Below, piece after piece: positions 1 to 13,500 of a stretch of 64,000 nucleotides of DNA. The DNA comes from Ascaris suum. Its lineage: Eukaryota > Nematoda > Chromadorea > Rhabditida > Ascarididae. The DNA lies in the NCBI GenBank assembly GCA_013433145.1, contig CM024188.1, positions 11,026,345 to 11,090,344 of the forward strand, given 5' to 3'. A program made the translations under genes and the position numbers. Every line of letters starts with the position of its first letter. Within the stretch, counting starts at the first letter, position 1. A model generated the notes under the pieces. That model saw only the letters and a program-made list of their open reading frames with translations, had not been told where the DNA came from and searched no databases.

Positions 1-1558
1 GATCTTCTCCTCGTTTCTTAAGTATTTATTGAATTTTGAATTAAATCAGAAGAGAGAGACCGGATCTTTATTCGATGTGCTCATGTCACATCAGAAAGCT
101 AGAAAAGTGCAAAAAAATTGAAGCACTATCGTTCGTAAAATTTGTTGGGGCAATTAGGGCTCGTCGACTGCGAACTCATTGTCATTTGTGGCCCGAGTTG
201 AATGGAAGATTGCAAATGATTAAATGACAGTTGCCATTGTGAATTGAAACATCTCAACCAGACCATCAGAAAGTTGCAATTTTCAGCACCAACGTTAAAG
301 CTTTGTTCAAGAAAATCAAATAAAGGATGATCAATTGACAATATCGCGAGCAACATAGACGGCCAACGAATTTTGTCGTCTTTTGTGCCAATATGCCTTC
401 TCCTTTTTCACTGGCACCGGGAATAACTTGATCTTCTGGTGTTGAAGGTCTCCTCTCTCTGAAGCAACGATAAAAACGAGCTGCATATGTGCTCATAACC
501 AAGTTATGTATCCGCAGATAGCCCAAAGGTACCCGCAAAACGTCGGCCAATTCTTATGTCAACTATTTCATGAGCTTAAAGGAAATGAAATTTAAAACTT
601 TTTCCAAGATTGCCTTCAGCTCGTTTATTGCAAGCTATGGGAACAGGCTGATCTATGCTGGTCCTTACTTTCCACCACAACTTATCCTGATATAAGTTTG
701 AGCGAGTAGATTGTCATCAGGAGCATCAGCTACTCAACAGAGCAGTAGCAAAAAGTACATTAAAGTATACATCGACGAGCACATTAGCAAATGCTGCATG
801 AAGATTTATGCGTATATGATACGTAATGGTCCATAAACTAGTGGCAAACTAGTGGGATACTAATATACACATGTGAGACATATGAGGCGTGAAAAACGAC
901 TTTCAGATTTGCTAATACAGTGCTTAACAAATCAACCCATTAGGAAGATATAAAAAGGCGACCGAATTTCGTGTTGCTAGAACATTTTCTTGAAGACTAT
1001 CCGAAGCCTTAACGACTGTATATTCAAATTAGTTGAAAGCATTGTTCGAAGAATATAGCTTATGAGCTAATCAACGCTCATAGAACACAAAATAAATATT
1101 AGAATATAGTAACGATTTGTCTATTAAAATATTCTAATGACGACAACTACTTATAAAACGAAACAATTTGTAAAAAATATTGAAAAATGACAATTGAGAT
1201 GAATTTATGAATGAGCTTCAATGATTATAAAACACTTATGAAGAGATATATTCTCTCTGTGAGTTTTCACCATTGGAAAATTATTGCATAAAAATACAAC
1301 TGATAGCTTTTTTTTTTCTACGAGAATGAAAATCCTTTATTGAGTTGTCGAAAACACTCCGCAAATTGTCTTGTAAATCGATATTCATACGTTTGTTTAA
1401 AGAATAAACTATGGAAAGTTTGTTCTTTGAAACTACAAAATTAAAACTTCCCAAAGTATAATTAAAAGTGAGCTATAAAAAAATTAACTAAACGAAATTT
1501 GAAATAAAATCATAAGTCATTTGGAAAATCATTCGGAATTTCTTTTTTTTTTTTGCAG
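1..1558. other. AT-rich stretch without a supported gene
   Basis: Only one minus-strand stretch stands out (about 360-560): it reads RVPLGYLRIHNLVMSTYAAR, and upstream in the same frame it contains two stops. It may be the remains of a coding sequence. The rest, including a T10 run near 1309, shows nothing I can name. Confidence 0.5.
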
Positions 1559-1855
1559 GAAAATCGAGCAGTACATTCTGCATCTGACGAGTTTGATGCG
1601 TTGAAAAAAAGACATCACAGTGAATCAAAAATTGATGGATGTATCCGAAAAACTGATAACAGAATAGTGACAATTACAGCACTAAAATATTCCATGAAGT
1701 GATGAAAATGGCTGGTCTCGATGATGAAGCATCAATTGCGTTTAGACTCAGGTACTGTTGGTCAGCAGTCAATTGATAGCACTCTCGTTGCATTAGGATT
1801 GAGCGCAGTGGCATTAACTGAACCACGACAGGACGAGGAAGGACAGCAACCCTAA
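1559..1855 (+). pseudogene. broken coding-like segment after a strong splice acceptor
   Basis: A textbook acceptor (T-run then gcag, ending 1558) opens a 47-codon frame to TGA at 1700. The sense then appears to move to another frame (FHEVMKMAGLDDEASIAFRL, ~1686-1745) and back to the first (QQSIDSTLVALGLSAVAL up to the TAA at 1853-1855). Codon choice looks coding in all three pieces, and two compensating shifts would join them. I do not recognise the protein. It may be a decayed gene or exons of a gene starting outside the window, with missed tiny introns unlikely given the spacing. Confidence 0.3.
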
Positions 1856-3009
1856 CGTCACCACCAGGATCCGATATCTTCAAGAATAAAAGCTTAGTAA
1901 GATGCACATACATTTCATGCGCAGTGCTGCAGCTGACCCCTTCCACGTTATTTGAAAATAGCGCTTAGCAGGTAGTCCATTATTATGCCTCTTCTACCTC
2001 TTCCCCTCCCCCCTCCTCCATAGAATGATACTCTCAATTCTTATCAATGCGTTTAATTAACTGTGTTTTTATTGCCCCTAAATTTTAATCAGTGTCGCAA
2101 TACATCATATCAGTTCTATCATGTTATCAATAAAGAGAGCAAAAGCAGATACAGACATCCTTATTGATGCATCAAGATGGCGTGTGTGATAAAAGCATTA
2201 CTCTTTGCAGCAGCTATGCGTGAAAAATAATTTCTCTTGAGAATTCATTTTTCTGCACGGTCTTCATTACTTTTCAGCTGCAACGATCTGCTCAATGAAT
2301 TGGCTGCAAGTGAGGTACATAATATTTAGCAATACGGACTTTCTTTTTCCATGAAGGTACATAGCAGCTGAAATGATGTCGAGATGAAGCAAGAAGCACG
2401 CTGTTTCCTACATTGCTTCTACTTCTGAAGCGAGGAAATTCCATCAAACGAGCAATGAAAAGGGCAAAATCTTATTGCACCAATATTTTAAATCCGACGG
2501 CAATCGTTCAAAACTATGGCATTTGCGTGAATAGCAAATATTATTTGTGGAAGACGCGAAACTATGAATGAGTCATGGCCTCGACTAAAATAAAATTTTG
2601 CATAACGAAATAATCTATCTAATTAATACGGAAGATCGTAAGCGATTTTATTTACTCATCCGTAAACGTTATCTCAAAACAACGATTCGATGAAGGGGAG
2701 TCATGCTTTTTTTTTCTTTAAAATGTTGGGAATTTTTCGCTTTCCAAGGTTTTACTGTTTGGTGGGAAGAGGTACAGTGCAAGTAGGTGAAAAGTGCGTA
2801 TATATGACATTTTTTACTTGAGGGTTTCCGTGTTTCGCGAATCCCAATGAGTCGAGTAGAACAAGTGTATGTGATTCGGGCATGAACTGACCTCATTCCG
2901 ACCGGTGCGATTATCCGCCGAGAGAACTAAAAGGTGTGGCATAAAGGGAGTGTATGTATTTTATTTTGCAAATATAGAGAAGGTGAAATTTGCTAGGGCT
3001 TGCGAACTT
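1856..3009. other. intergenic, no supported gene
   Basis: A 36-base exon-like piece follows a ttacttttcag acceptor at 2279 (CNDLLNELAASE, with a gtacat donor). It may belong with the broken segment at 1559-1855, but it is too short to call. Otherwise there are short open frames only. Confidence 0.4.
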
Positions 3010-3086
3010 TCAACGGCGCAGTCGGCTACGCACTGGAGTGAGACGAAGTCTGGTAATAGAGGGGAGGGTTCGATTCCATGGCCGGA
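3010..3086 (+). repeat. tRNA-derived SINE-like element (Pol III A and B boxes)
   Basis: An A-box-like ggcgcagtcggctacgc is followed about 35 bases later by a near-perfect B box, ggttcgattcc. The spacing is that of a tRNA gene. No clean acceptor stem or anticodon arm can be folded around the boxes, so this looks like a tRNA-derived SINE head or tRNA pseudogene, not a working tRNA. Confidence 0.5.
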
Positions 3087-3439
3087 AGAGGGGGTAGATC
3101 AGAACCAAGATGGATCAAGGTAAGGATCAAAATGAAAACAGACCAAAACGAAGATAGATCTCTTGATGGAGGTTCTATGAGAAATCCCCCCAACAGGGCC
3201 CCGCAAATATCCAGGTTCTCGAGGCCCACGAGTGATCATCGCTTCGAACAATGCGAAACACATCGACACGAAACAGGCATTCAATCGTATTCAAGCGGAT
3301 AAGTCAACATTACTGTTCATTTGCGTATCTGATAACTGTCACTGCATTTTGAATAAGCTCTCGGTATTAGAATCACTGCTCCGGACATTATGGGTCTTGG
3401 TGGCATCATTATCAGGAAGTGTATCCAAGTCGTTATTAT

Positions 3440-3841
3440 CTCGTCATTTTGGAATGGAGGTATCTTTTAATTGAAGGAATTAAAACGCTATCGCTGAATT
3501 CTGGTTGTGAATCAGTGAATGCTGATTTTCCTTGCATAAATGCTCATCATTTTCGTTTCATGGTGAAATATCCAAATTGGGTTGTAGTTTTCAGGAGACT
3601 AGGGAATTTCTCGATTACTTGACTGATTGATGCACTTTTGCGTATACTTCAGTAATTGTTGGTGATTTCAATATTCCACTTTACCGAATGAACAGCCATG
3701 ATGTGAATATGCTCAACGGGTCTTGTTAGCTTTATTGATGATCCTATTCGCGCAAATAATCTGCTAGGTTTGTTGCTCAGTATAGATGCAGCTTTAATAA
3801 TGTTGCCGGCTATTAATTCCCAATTTTGGAAAAAGCGATAG
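3440..3841 (+). mobile_element. decayed non-LTR retrotransposon, endonuclease (APE) part
   Basis: Three adjacent reading frames together give the order of motifs of an APE-type endonuclease from CR1/L2/Jockey-like elements: CESVNADF followed by FRFMVKYP (from 3506, the region that usually leads into YRPP), SVIVGDFNIP (3649-3678, the GDFN core motif), and DDPIRANNLLGLLLS (near 3737, the usual PTRxxNxLDLxL region). At least two frameshifts and several stops separate them, so the copy is dead. Downstream sequence to about 4.5 kb is rich in short open stretches and may be the eroded continuation, but I see no clear reverse-transcriptase motif there. Confidence 0.72.
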
Positions 3842-4559
3842 CAGTGCTGCTGATTGGATGTTCCAACCGAGTCATTGCAATCCGTTATCGGTGTTATGTT
3901 CATTGGGATAGAAGCCAGATCAGTGACTGCTTGTTGGCATACTAATGGGATTTTGAGTTCAGTTTGTGTCGTACCGAAGAAGATTTGTTGTATTTTCAGA
4001 ACTGATGAACCGTATAGCCGTGAAAACTTCCACTTACTGCTCAAATGCTTTGTTACCTTCAATATATCTTTTCGAAATGAGGTTGCCTATAGAAAGATAG
4101 GCAAAAAACGAGTAAAATAGCTGCATTTCGAAAATCCTTCGAGGATTATCTCAAGGTATGCAAGAAGTGTGCATAAACTGGTGAGGAGTGTCCGATTAAA
4201 TGATCACAATTATGATAGCTTGGTAGATCTGTTGAAAAATGCTTCGTCCTACATGCAAATATCTCCGTCGAATGTCCTCTGCGTTTATGTGGCCTCGATC
4301 TTCCTGCAAAGAATGTGATGAAGGATTGGGTGTTTATAGGAGTACGGACCTTAGCTAGCACAGTTATTGTGTTGAAGTTTTGCGAAATATATTCTGCGCG
4401 CCTTGCAGTTCGCTTCCACAAGAAATTATATAAAAGCTTTCGCTGCATACAGTCGTCTCCTTTTAGAATAGTGTACTCAAGTTTGGTCGCCGTATGTGAA
4501 AAGAGGGAGCGAGATAACTGAGAAGGTTCAATGATGCCTCACTAAAGCGGCTCTTAGGA

Positions 4560-6489
4560 AAGCATTTTGTGGACCGTTCTAGCGTAATTATGAGCAGCAG
4601 CTTCTTATTTTTGAATTAAAACTGCGATGGTATCGTGGAGCTGAATTCGATTTACGTTTCTTTCAAGACTGTTAAAGGTTTTTCAAGGATTCAGTACGAA
4701 ATCGCGCTCTCTTCCATAAAGTTTACACCTCAAGTCCAAATTGAAAGTCAATTAGCGAATCGAACTAATGTGCTGCTCAGTTCATTTATTTTTCGTGTTT
4801 TTTCTTCTTCGAATTCTTTTCCACGTGATGTGATTATGGCCGATAAGTTTTCGTACTTTATGCGGTGCTTAGAGTAATTCCACCTGATTGCGATATCCGC
4901 TGCTTGTAACTATTTCACTTCCGCATATTCATGTTTGCATTCCCGCATGTCTCTATTCCTCATGTACCCTAGTATTCATCTTCTCCTTTGGGTTTCAAAC
5001 GCATGGCTCCATGGCTCTGCTTAAGTTACGGATGTTCATGTTGCTTCATTGCGTACTTGTTTTGTCAGATGCGTGTATCATGCTTTCTTTATTGTGAATA
5101 GAATTTGGTCGTCTTGCTTAAAAACGTTATGTCACTGTCTGCTAGCGAAACTGGAATATTCCTCTACTAGGGGGTTTGTACACGATCCACCTTCCAGGTC
5201 TCCGGACAACGAAGGTGTTCGATGGTTTTTAGACACTTTCCGATCCTTGCCCCTATTCAATTTCACGTTACAAACGAGTTCTGTGATACTGGCGTCACTG
5301 TCTTATATTCCACTAAGTTTTGATGCCGCGAAAGGCTTTGATAATGCCATAAAATCAAAACCATGCAAGCAAGCATACCTCCACCCATCTCACAATTTCA
5401 AAACTGCAGCAACCTATGCACTCCAACTCCCCATTGTTGCTTTTCGAAACGTTTGTGGTTTGGAATGGCTTGCGCATGAACAGAAACCCTCACTAGAGTG
5501 TGCTCTCCGAAGAGATACAGAGAGTGCAAACGCGGTCGATTTTTTTTTTGCAAGCGCGAGCGGCTGTTGCCTAGCAAGACAGCGCGCGGTGCGTGCGTAT
5601 GCGGCATTACGGACGCCTTTGCTGCGGATGCTCGGAGCACATGGCGACGACGATCGTTTTATACGCGTCTCTTTCATTTCGCATCTTCTAGAGTGTCTTT
5701 TCGTTTCGTTGTGTTAGCTTCTCGAGGTCGGTAGTTGACTCCTCGAGGTCGGATCAAGGTCGGGTCGGTTGTCGAGGATGGTCAGTGAATGTATGAGATG
5801 TCGATGTCATGCGCGATGAGTGTGTATTTGCTGTAAAACTTGTCGATCCTCCCCACTATCTTCTCCCATCGATTACTCATTTGAATGTAAACGTGTGGAG
5901 TAACAGTGATCGATTCTTTAATAGAACTTTTAGCCTCTCTTACTTCGTAACTTACTACGATTTCCTCGAAATATGTCCTCCTTATATTGCAGAATTCTGT
6001 GGTGTGTTTATATCCGAAAACCCATCTCTAATCGTCTGCTGCGTTCTCCCCAACTCGAGGTTTGTTGATGAAACGATCGGGAGAGTGCTAGTGAAAGTTT
6101 GATGCGACAGTTATTTAGTGCACGTATCCACAGTTTGCCTTGAATATCAATTTTAAGTACCAGGTCTTTAAAAACTAAGTGCTATCGTTATAATTATAGT
6201 AATATTTTACTGCGTTTCACGTCTGTAAGGAAGTGATGTCTATGTACATGCATCGATATACGTGTTTCTTTTCAAGAAATGCTTTCAACTCAAGCACGAT
6301 GTGCACTGTGCTGATGAGTTGAAGTGAATATGACAAATCGTCACTATAGAATCGTTTCCGGTGCTCCTGTAATTATTGTGTCCCACCATGGGACTTCAAC
6401 TTCTGTACATAGATACTGACCTAAATTGCAGTAGTGGATTTTGCTGCAAGCTGAGTGCAACATGAAGTTTAAGTTGCACCTGCTTTCAG
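4560..6489. other. intergenic; GC-richer island at about 5400-5760
   Basis: The island contains CGCGC-rich sequence and a direct repeat, CTCGAGGTCGG, at 5721-5731 and 5742-5752. A 222-codon plus-strand open frame (5049-5717) crosses it without a recognisable domain. Its composition differs from the flanks, as promoter or first-exon regions often do, but no downstream gene can be tied to it. Confidence 0.35.
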
Positions 6490-6696
6490 GGTCTACCCCC
6501 AAAAACCGTTGGCGTTATGAAGTGGAGCGACAAATTTCGTTTTAAAATTACAATAAAGAAGGTACCAATTAAGCATGGGCGGTTTCATGCGGCGTTTTTG
6601 AGCTGTGCGGAAAGAAACTCAGAGGCGAGCGAATATCGTGCCATTAGATCGTTTGACGGTGTTAACGTTGGAGTGATTACCGTCGATGAAGCCTAA
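6490..6696 (+). other. orphan exon-like open frame, 68 codons plus stop
   Basis: Begins right after a ctgctttcag acceptor and runs to TAA. The translation (GLPPKTVGVMKWSDKFRFK at the start, FDGVNVGVITVDEA at the end) has coding-like composition with alternating beta-type residues. It could be the last exon of an unrecognised gene or a retroelement piece. I recognise no domain and found no convincing upstream exon, so it could still be chance. Confidence 0.25.
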
Positions 6697-7552
6697 CAAT
6701 GAATTCTAGGAAGCTGAGGGTTTCACATAATCAGATTGCTTCGGAGTTCTTTCTGAATTCGACTAATTTTACATGCTATAGTGATTGTCGGAAGCTGCTT
6801 GTTATGCACAATTGATTGCTGTAAGCTTGTTGTGTTCTCATTTGTTCCCCTTCAATCACCTGTTGATAACGTTCATCACCTAGTGCCTCTGATATTCCCC
6901 CTTTCTCGTAAAATTATTTCTTATGTTTATAACTCACTGGCACTATTCTTGAGTTTTTTTTTTTTTATGTTGATGTCCAACCCCATCTATATTCTCCGTT
7001 TTCGTTCATCCAAATATGAGTTGCACTTATATCGCCTTATATCCGTTTTGCCAATGCTACGAATCATACTTTCATGTTTTTAGAGAGCTCAGGAAGTATA
7101 AGCTGGTGTTCCACGCGGAAGCGATTGGGTGAGTCCTGACTAAAAGTAGGCTAGCTGTTGGGCTAGGAAGCAACTTACTGAAAAAACTAAGGGATACAGA
7201 TGTAGAGGGAGACGTCGCAAAAAATGTTGTGGACTCGATTTTCTATACTGAGAGGGATCCTTACTGGTGATACATATGGGTGGGGTGAGGTTGCAGGAAA
7301 AGCCATAGAACTGCCCATCATCGGAGTACTAGTTGATGTACGAGTCGTGGTCGCGGCACATCAATATGAACCTTACTAATCGTGTAGCAATCAACATTTC
7401 AGTCCACTATAGTGTGATCTGCAGGTAGCTTTCAGTGAAATGAAAGCGCGTTTTTGAACATTTTAGCGTGTAATCTACTGCTAAGTTTTTTCACTTGTTC
7501 CGACACCACTTTAAAGAGGGGAGGATATGAGGAAGAACGGCCAAGGGAGAGC

Positions 7553-7571
7553 GAGAGAGAGAGAGAGAGAA
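7553..7571. repeat. (GA)n microsatellite
   Basis: Nine GA units in an otherwise unremarkable stretch. Confidence 0.9.
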
Positions 7572-10042
7572 AATGTCCAAAACATGATAAAAGTTAGTGA
7601 ATTGTTTGATCAGTTGTTCGCATGGCAATTGGATTCGTTGAAGCGAGTCCGTTATTAGGTTGTCGTTTGTGAACTTACACTCACTACTGTGATAGCTCTC
7701 TTCCTTCATTTGTTGACCATGTTTATCTCTCAAGCTCGAGTTAACTTAGCAAACCTCTTCACTTCACTTTCTGCATCTCGGTGCTATTGCAAATCAACGC
7801 CATTGAAATGTTTTGTCTCAGTTGATGATCACAGTGGCACAAGTAGAAAGAAAATTCCTGCTGTGAAGAGTTTCTCCGGGGTTGAGCACATTTAACACTC
7901 AGCGTTTCGTAATGATAAGTTTATTTCTTTTCTTTTTCAAAAATTTCATCTGTTTTGTCCTCAATAAATAAGCTTTTGGGAGCTGCACTTGAGATTCCAA
8001 ATTCCACTGCGATCCTCGCATCTCTCAGCTGTTCCTATCCCCATCCACCATTGGCTTGGCGAACGACTTTCTAGCCGGCGTTTCTGCATTCTGAAGGTAG
8101 TTTGGAAGTTCTAGCCTCTGACTACAACCCGAATTGCGTTCCTTATGCAATGGTACTTCTGTAGAGTTGGTTGGCAAGACGTTATGCTTGTGTATTGTTG
8201 TCGTGAATTATGGTCGTAATTTGTGACTCAAGCGTAGGTGGCATCTAGTACAATATGCTTCCGAGTATAGAATTGATCGCGAGAAATTCATCCTTTGTTT
8301 GTCGTCGGCATGGCGCCCATTTCGGATTGCGAAGAGGGCGGCCGCTTCCATTTGGCCTGACGGTATGGCTTTTGGGAAGTGGAATATCGACAGACATTCG
8401 TATCGCGGAGATGAATATCGTTGGACATCTCCTCTCTTGGAATTTTTGTAGAATTCGCCGCTACTTTTTTTTGGCCAGAATTTATGGGTCACTAATTTAA
8501 TTACCAATTTGCTGCTCACTGACCTTTTATGAAAAATTTGTGTCGAAAGTTCAAAATGCGAAATTGGCAATTTGCGAGAGATTGCTCTTGGTACTTTGAA
8601 CGTGAAAATTGTGAGGAATGGTCTTCACTTGAGGGGAAAACCGTTGATTTCATTTCCATATGTACTCGTCCACAAAATTCCTAGTCTTATTTGCTGCATG
8701 ATTGGTTGTCGTTTGTTGAAAATGCCTCTAGCATGTTTCAATTCGATGTTGCATACGAAGTGAACCATTCGTAGACGTTTAAATTTCGATGCTTCGAAAT
8801 GCAACGATGGCAACGCTTCCATCTTTTGCTATGTTTGGCTGCAAGTTCATTCACCTCCACAAAATTCAGCTCTTCATAACAAATGGAGTTTTCTTCTCCT
8901 TTTAAAGTGTTCCGCCTTTCCGTTTTTTTGAAGCGCTCAAAAATTGCCATATTCGTCATCTTCCAATCCTTACGTTTTTCAACTATGAGTGTTAATATTT
9001 GCATTTAGGTTGACCTCATCGATAGTCGTAGCAACCTCTACTTTTTAACGTTCGGTCGCAGACCGCTAACTGTTGAACATTTCAGCTTTTGAGCAGCTCT
9101 TATTCTTCGAGCAGTCGAACACATTCGACGCTCCCATTTAAATTTGGCACCGTGAACGAAGCGACCACTCTTTTCGGATTTTTCATTTCCCTCAGTGAGT
9201 TTAGGAAGGGGCGGTCAACTCCAATATGCTAATGCTGTAAAGTTTGGAATTTTTGTTTCTTTTGTATAACGCGCAGCATCGAAACCGCTCAGGAAATTTT
9301 ATTGTTAGACATTTTCACAGAGTTGACCTGTATGAGGTGAGTGTGGCCCTGAGCAAAACAAAGTAGATTGAGAACTTGCGACGTATGACCTCCAAGTTTG
9401 ACGTTTAGTGACATTGGCCAGATAGTTTAATCCACCTAATTGAGGTCCGAAAACATTGGAGCTTTCAGCCTTCTGAGGTCGATAAACGAACTGTTGAAGT
9501 GATCTTAACCCAAAAATTGACAAATAAGTATATTGGTTTTTAATAAATATTTGGTCGTGCCGTTATTGCCGTTATCGACTTTTTGGCTAATCATCAGCAA
9601 TTGCTCAGCAGTGTTCATATAGCCGACTCGGTCCGATGCAGAGCTAATGTGATTTAAAGTTGCAGTTTGAATTTTTATTGAATGAACATCACTGGTTAAG
9701 GCTTCAGAATGTGTTTCTCTTCTTATCGAAATGGTTTCCTGCAAAAAGAAAAAGTTCTGCAGAAATGAAACCGCTGCGATTATTTTCTCCCTTTTCTGCT
9801 GCACAGCCGATTAATTTTTACAGTCCATCTTTGCCAGAAATATGTGTCGTTTTGGACAATACGGAATGGTTATTCAAATACGTTTCGCTGTTTTGTTACG
9901 ATTGCATTAAGGATGCTTTGTTGACTTCTTTTCGTGGCGTTCGGTTCGCTGAAAATTTTGCTATTTAGTAATGGTTTCATGCGCAGTTTTCTCAGTAATT
10001 CCGTCGTTTTATTACTCGTTTAATTTTTTCTTCAAATGATTG

Positions 10043-10044
<2 letters not shown>

Positions 10045-10134
<90 letters not shown>
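10045..10134. repeat. (TA)45 microsatellite
   Basis: Uninterrupted TA dinucleotides over 90 bp. Open frames called across it (Ile-Tyr repeats) are artefacts. Confidence 0.98.
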
Positions 10135-10135
<1 letters not shown>

Positions 10136-10517
10136 CTGTCGTCGTTGAAACGCACAGTGTGTTTCTATGATTATTTCGCTCATGACTTGCGAGTGTTGCT
10201 GCTTTCCACAAAGCAGAAACTCTGAATTCTTCGGTGTGTCGTTACTGAGTCTGTGTGCGATATATTTGCATGGCAGTTAGGATTCGTTCCCTTATTCTTC
10301 GCTGCATCTGTGTAAATCTCGTAAAGTGTTTAATTTATGATGGTCGAAGGTATACATCAATGTGATAGCGCACATAAGGAGTTCAACGTCGTTCGATTGG
10401 TGCAGATGGATCCTGGGAAAAGATTTTTGCACAAGCTTGCAAAAAGAGAAGGAAGGTTAGGAGTTTTGAAAAGGAGGTGGAGTTGAAAATTATATGATTC
10501 AGAATTACACATCCCCC

Positions 10518-10535
10518 ACCCCCCCCCCCCCCCCC
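10518..10535. repeat. poly-C tract, 18 bases
   Basis: An uninterrupted run of C flanked by further C-rich sequence (10513-10543). On the complementary strand it is a G-run able to form a quadruplex. Confidence 0.9.
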
Positions 10536-13500
10536 TCCCCCCTCTGTTTCAGCGAAGCGTTTCTAATCCTTTCAGAATAGCAATCGTTGGGATTATAGTG
10601 CTTTATGAAGCACCAAAGGAGCCTTAATGTGATTGATGGTCGGTTTGTTTGCAGGTTTCCGATGGGATTGCGCTTGTGGGGAATGAGCTGAGAAGAAACG
10701 CTGGAAAGTGTTTAATGACGAAACTCGTTCGTTACAATGTTGCTGTTGCGAATGCAAGATAGAAACGCGCGTGGTGAGCGCGACTCACAGGGTGCAGACC
10801 GGTAACTATGTTGTGCAACATCCGTTTGCCCACATCACATCTTCCTCCGATCTCCCATCCCATCTTAGTTGGATGTGGCCCACCATTTGCCAACAACGAC
10901 TAGCGTTCAGTCCTCATTTACTTTCCATATTGTATATAACTCATCCGAGCAAATGAAGTACTTGTTTTTCTCCAGAAATAAAATTATATTTCTCATTAAG
11001 CAACAAAACTCTGCTGGGTACGAGAGCACCAGTTTTTTGTCCCGACGATTGATATCTTCTTCATGAGTTTTGTCAGTTCAAGTGGTGATCTTCTACCGTG
11101 ATGTCTGACCTTGTTTCATTAAGTGGTTCATTTGAGAAGGCGAACTGTTATTATTTGAGGGGTAATATTGTATATAGCTCAATTCATCAGTATCCATGAA
11201 GAAAATCTAAACGATCGAGAACAGGTGTTGCTGCATTAATAGGAATTGGGGTCGGATGGTATGGCAGTAAGCGGCTGGAGTTGGATGCAGTAGTAAAGGA
11301 TATTGCTCCCACCGTTCAGAATTATTGGATTGTCATTGAACTTCACAGTTATTTCCTAACACTTGCTTGCTGTCAAAGATCTATCTCCAAAAATCGGATA
11401 ATTTCGGCGAGATGATTTGTCCTTGTCCCTCTCTCAGGCACCAACTTCTCTGATAATTTAAAAATACGTGGCATTTAGTCATTTATTATATAACTGTTGT
11501 TTTATATTTAATTTTTTTGTTCTCTTTGTATAAAATATGCGTATTATATACTCTTCAAAACGCGAAGATGGCCGAAATTACCCCAACGGCTTTTTCATTC
11601 AAAATACAATCCTTTAAATGTTTCGCATCTGTATGAGTGTTTCAAGCAGGATGAATTCATCTGAGGGAGGATTTTCCATGGGCTCGTTAAGTCGCAAAAA
11701 ACTATTGTGCCTCTTTTTTTGCATCACCTATTTATATTTTCGAAAATGGTCATTGGTCTTGACCGGCGTCAGAATTTTCGCTGTTCCCAAAGCCATTCAT
11801 ATTTGCAATTAGCAAAGCGAAAAGTACTCAAGGGGCGAAATTTCCGCTAAATTGGAATATTTTTGAAGGTGGATGTGTTATTCTCCCGTGGCTTCACAGT
11901 TTGTGATGTGGGCAAAGTGTTTGGTGCGCAAATTGGCGTTTGTTGCTTTTGTTGCGGTTTTCGCTGTTGTGTGCATCAGTGAGTGCTGTTGCATCGTATT
12001 CGTATTTCGCTATGCTTTACATTTGAATGTGGATGCTTAGTGGATCGTCGGGAACAGTTCACTAGCTAAGTTAATGTCTAGTCGGTTGCCGATTGCTAGA
12101 GTCGCCATCTATCCTTCCACCCTCTTTTGGTGCCACTCATATTGAGATGACCTCGATCCCTGTCTGGTAGGGATAGGGCTCGCAGCTATTTTAATACGCA
12201 AAATTCGAACTAATGCCCTTAAGACTATCGCTTAGGTATTTGATCAGTTCTTTTGTTGAGGTTGTCATTAGAAAATATAGGAAATTCGAACGAGGCAAGG
12301 GCAGTATCGACCGAAGCTGGGATAAACGAGAAGTGAAGATTACATGACGTTGTCGGTGTTTGCTACGACAGCTGTGCACACATGCAGTGGCACAGACTTG
12401 CCATTAATGCGTGCAACAACCCAAGTTTTATACAAGCTTCATTCATGTGTGTTTTCATCGATTGTGATGTAAAAACACGCGACAGGGAGGTACTCGTTTA
12501 GCGTTTAAAGCTTTGTGAAGATTTTACTTCGCATTTCCACTTCCTCCTTTTTTATTACGATGCGATGACAGCTGTTTGAAATGCTGATGTCATTAAGATA
12601 TAACGCCACTTGTTCGCCGTTTAAAAATAAGTACAAGCCAAGCTGCGCGATTTTTTTTTTTTTTTTGGCAAATTTATGGCCAATTCTGATTGGCTGTTAG
12701 GTTTTTCTTTCTTCCTTTTTTTTTTTAATTCATAAAGCAAGGTTGTCTCATAATGATTGTTGTGGAAAAGGTGCAGGTTTGGGTGTTTCTGCAGTTGATT
12801 TGAAATAAACGTGCGGTCAATTATAGAAGAAGGGTGGAGGGATGATTGAAGAGAGTGAGGTTGTGGCCGTTGCCATGTTTTAGTTTCGCTTGGGATCTAG
12901 GTGTGTTTCTTTTTGTTCTTGCTAGAACACCGCTGTTTATTGTCGGTTCATTAATCAGCATTCGTATCTCTGATCTCGCAGATCAGTCAGTGTCTCCGTC
13001 GAGGGATTTAATGCCTAGAGAAAAGAAATGTGAAACGCAGATGCTTTCTTGCAAGAAAGCGTTGCAAATCAAAAGGTGCGCTGAAGAAATCGTAAAGGAA
13101 GTTGCGTTATTACAAAAAAAAAAGACTGATCGGAAACGTGCCCGTCTATTTTGATCTCAAACAGTTGAACTGCGCATACTGATGCATAATGTAAATAATG
13201 CTACTGTTAATGTATTCGGTCCATTCAGTGCGTAATAGTATACGTCGAAAGTATCGATGCTAAGGGTTCACCATTTTTGAATTCTGATTTCCAAACAGGA
13301 GTGATCACCTAGGTAAGTTGTCTTTCCTGTGCTTTTTCCAATTTAAAAAAGAATATCAGTTATTAAAAAAGGTGATTTTCTTTTAAAACTTTGTTTTTAT
13401 ATTTCTGTAGTGCACAGAATTCAAAGGATTTGAATCCATCATTTGACCTCTTCTATTGAAGAAGAACTGGAAGAGAGTGGAGTGTTAGAGAAGCTGACAT

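Noticed and set aside
5049..5717. The 222-codon plus-strand open frame, longest in the window
   Set aside because: No domain, repeated short hydrophobic and low-complexity stretches, no splice signals in frame, and it lies in a GC-richer island where stops are rarer. Unusual in length but not convincing as protein.
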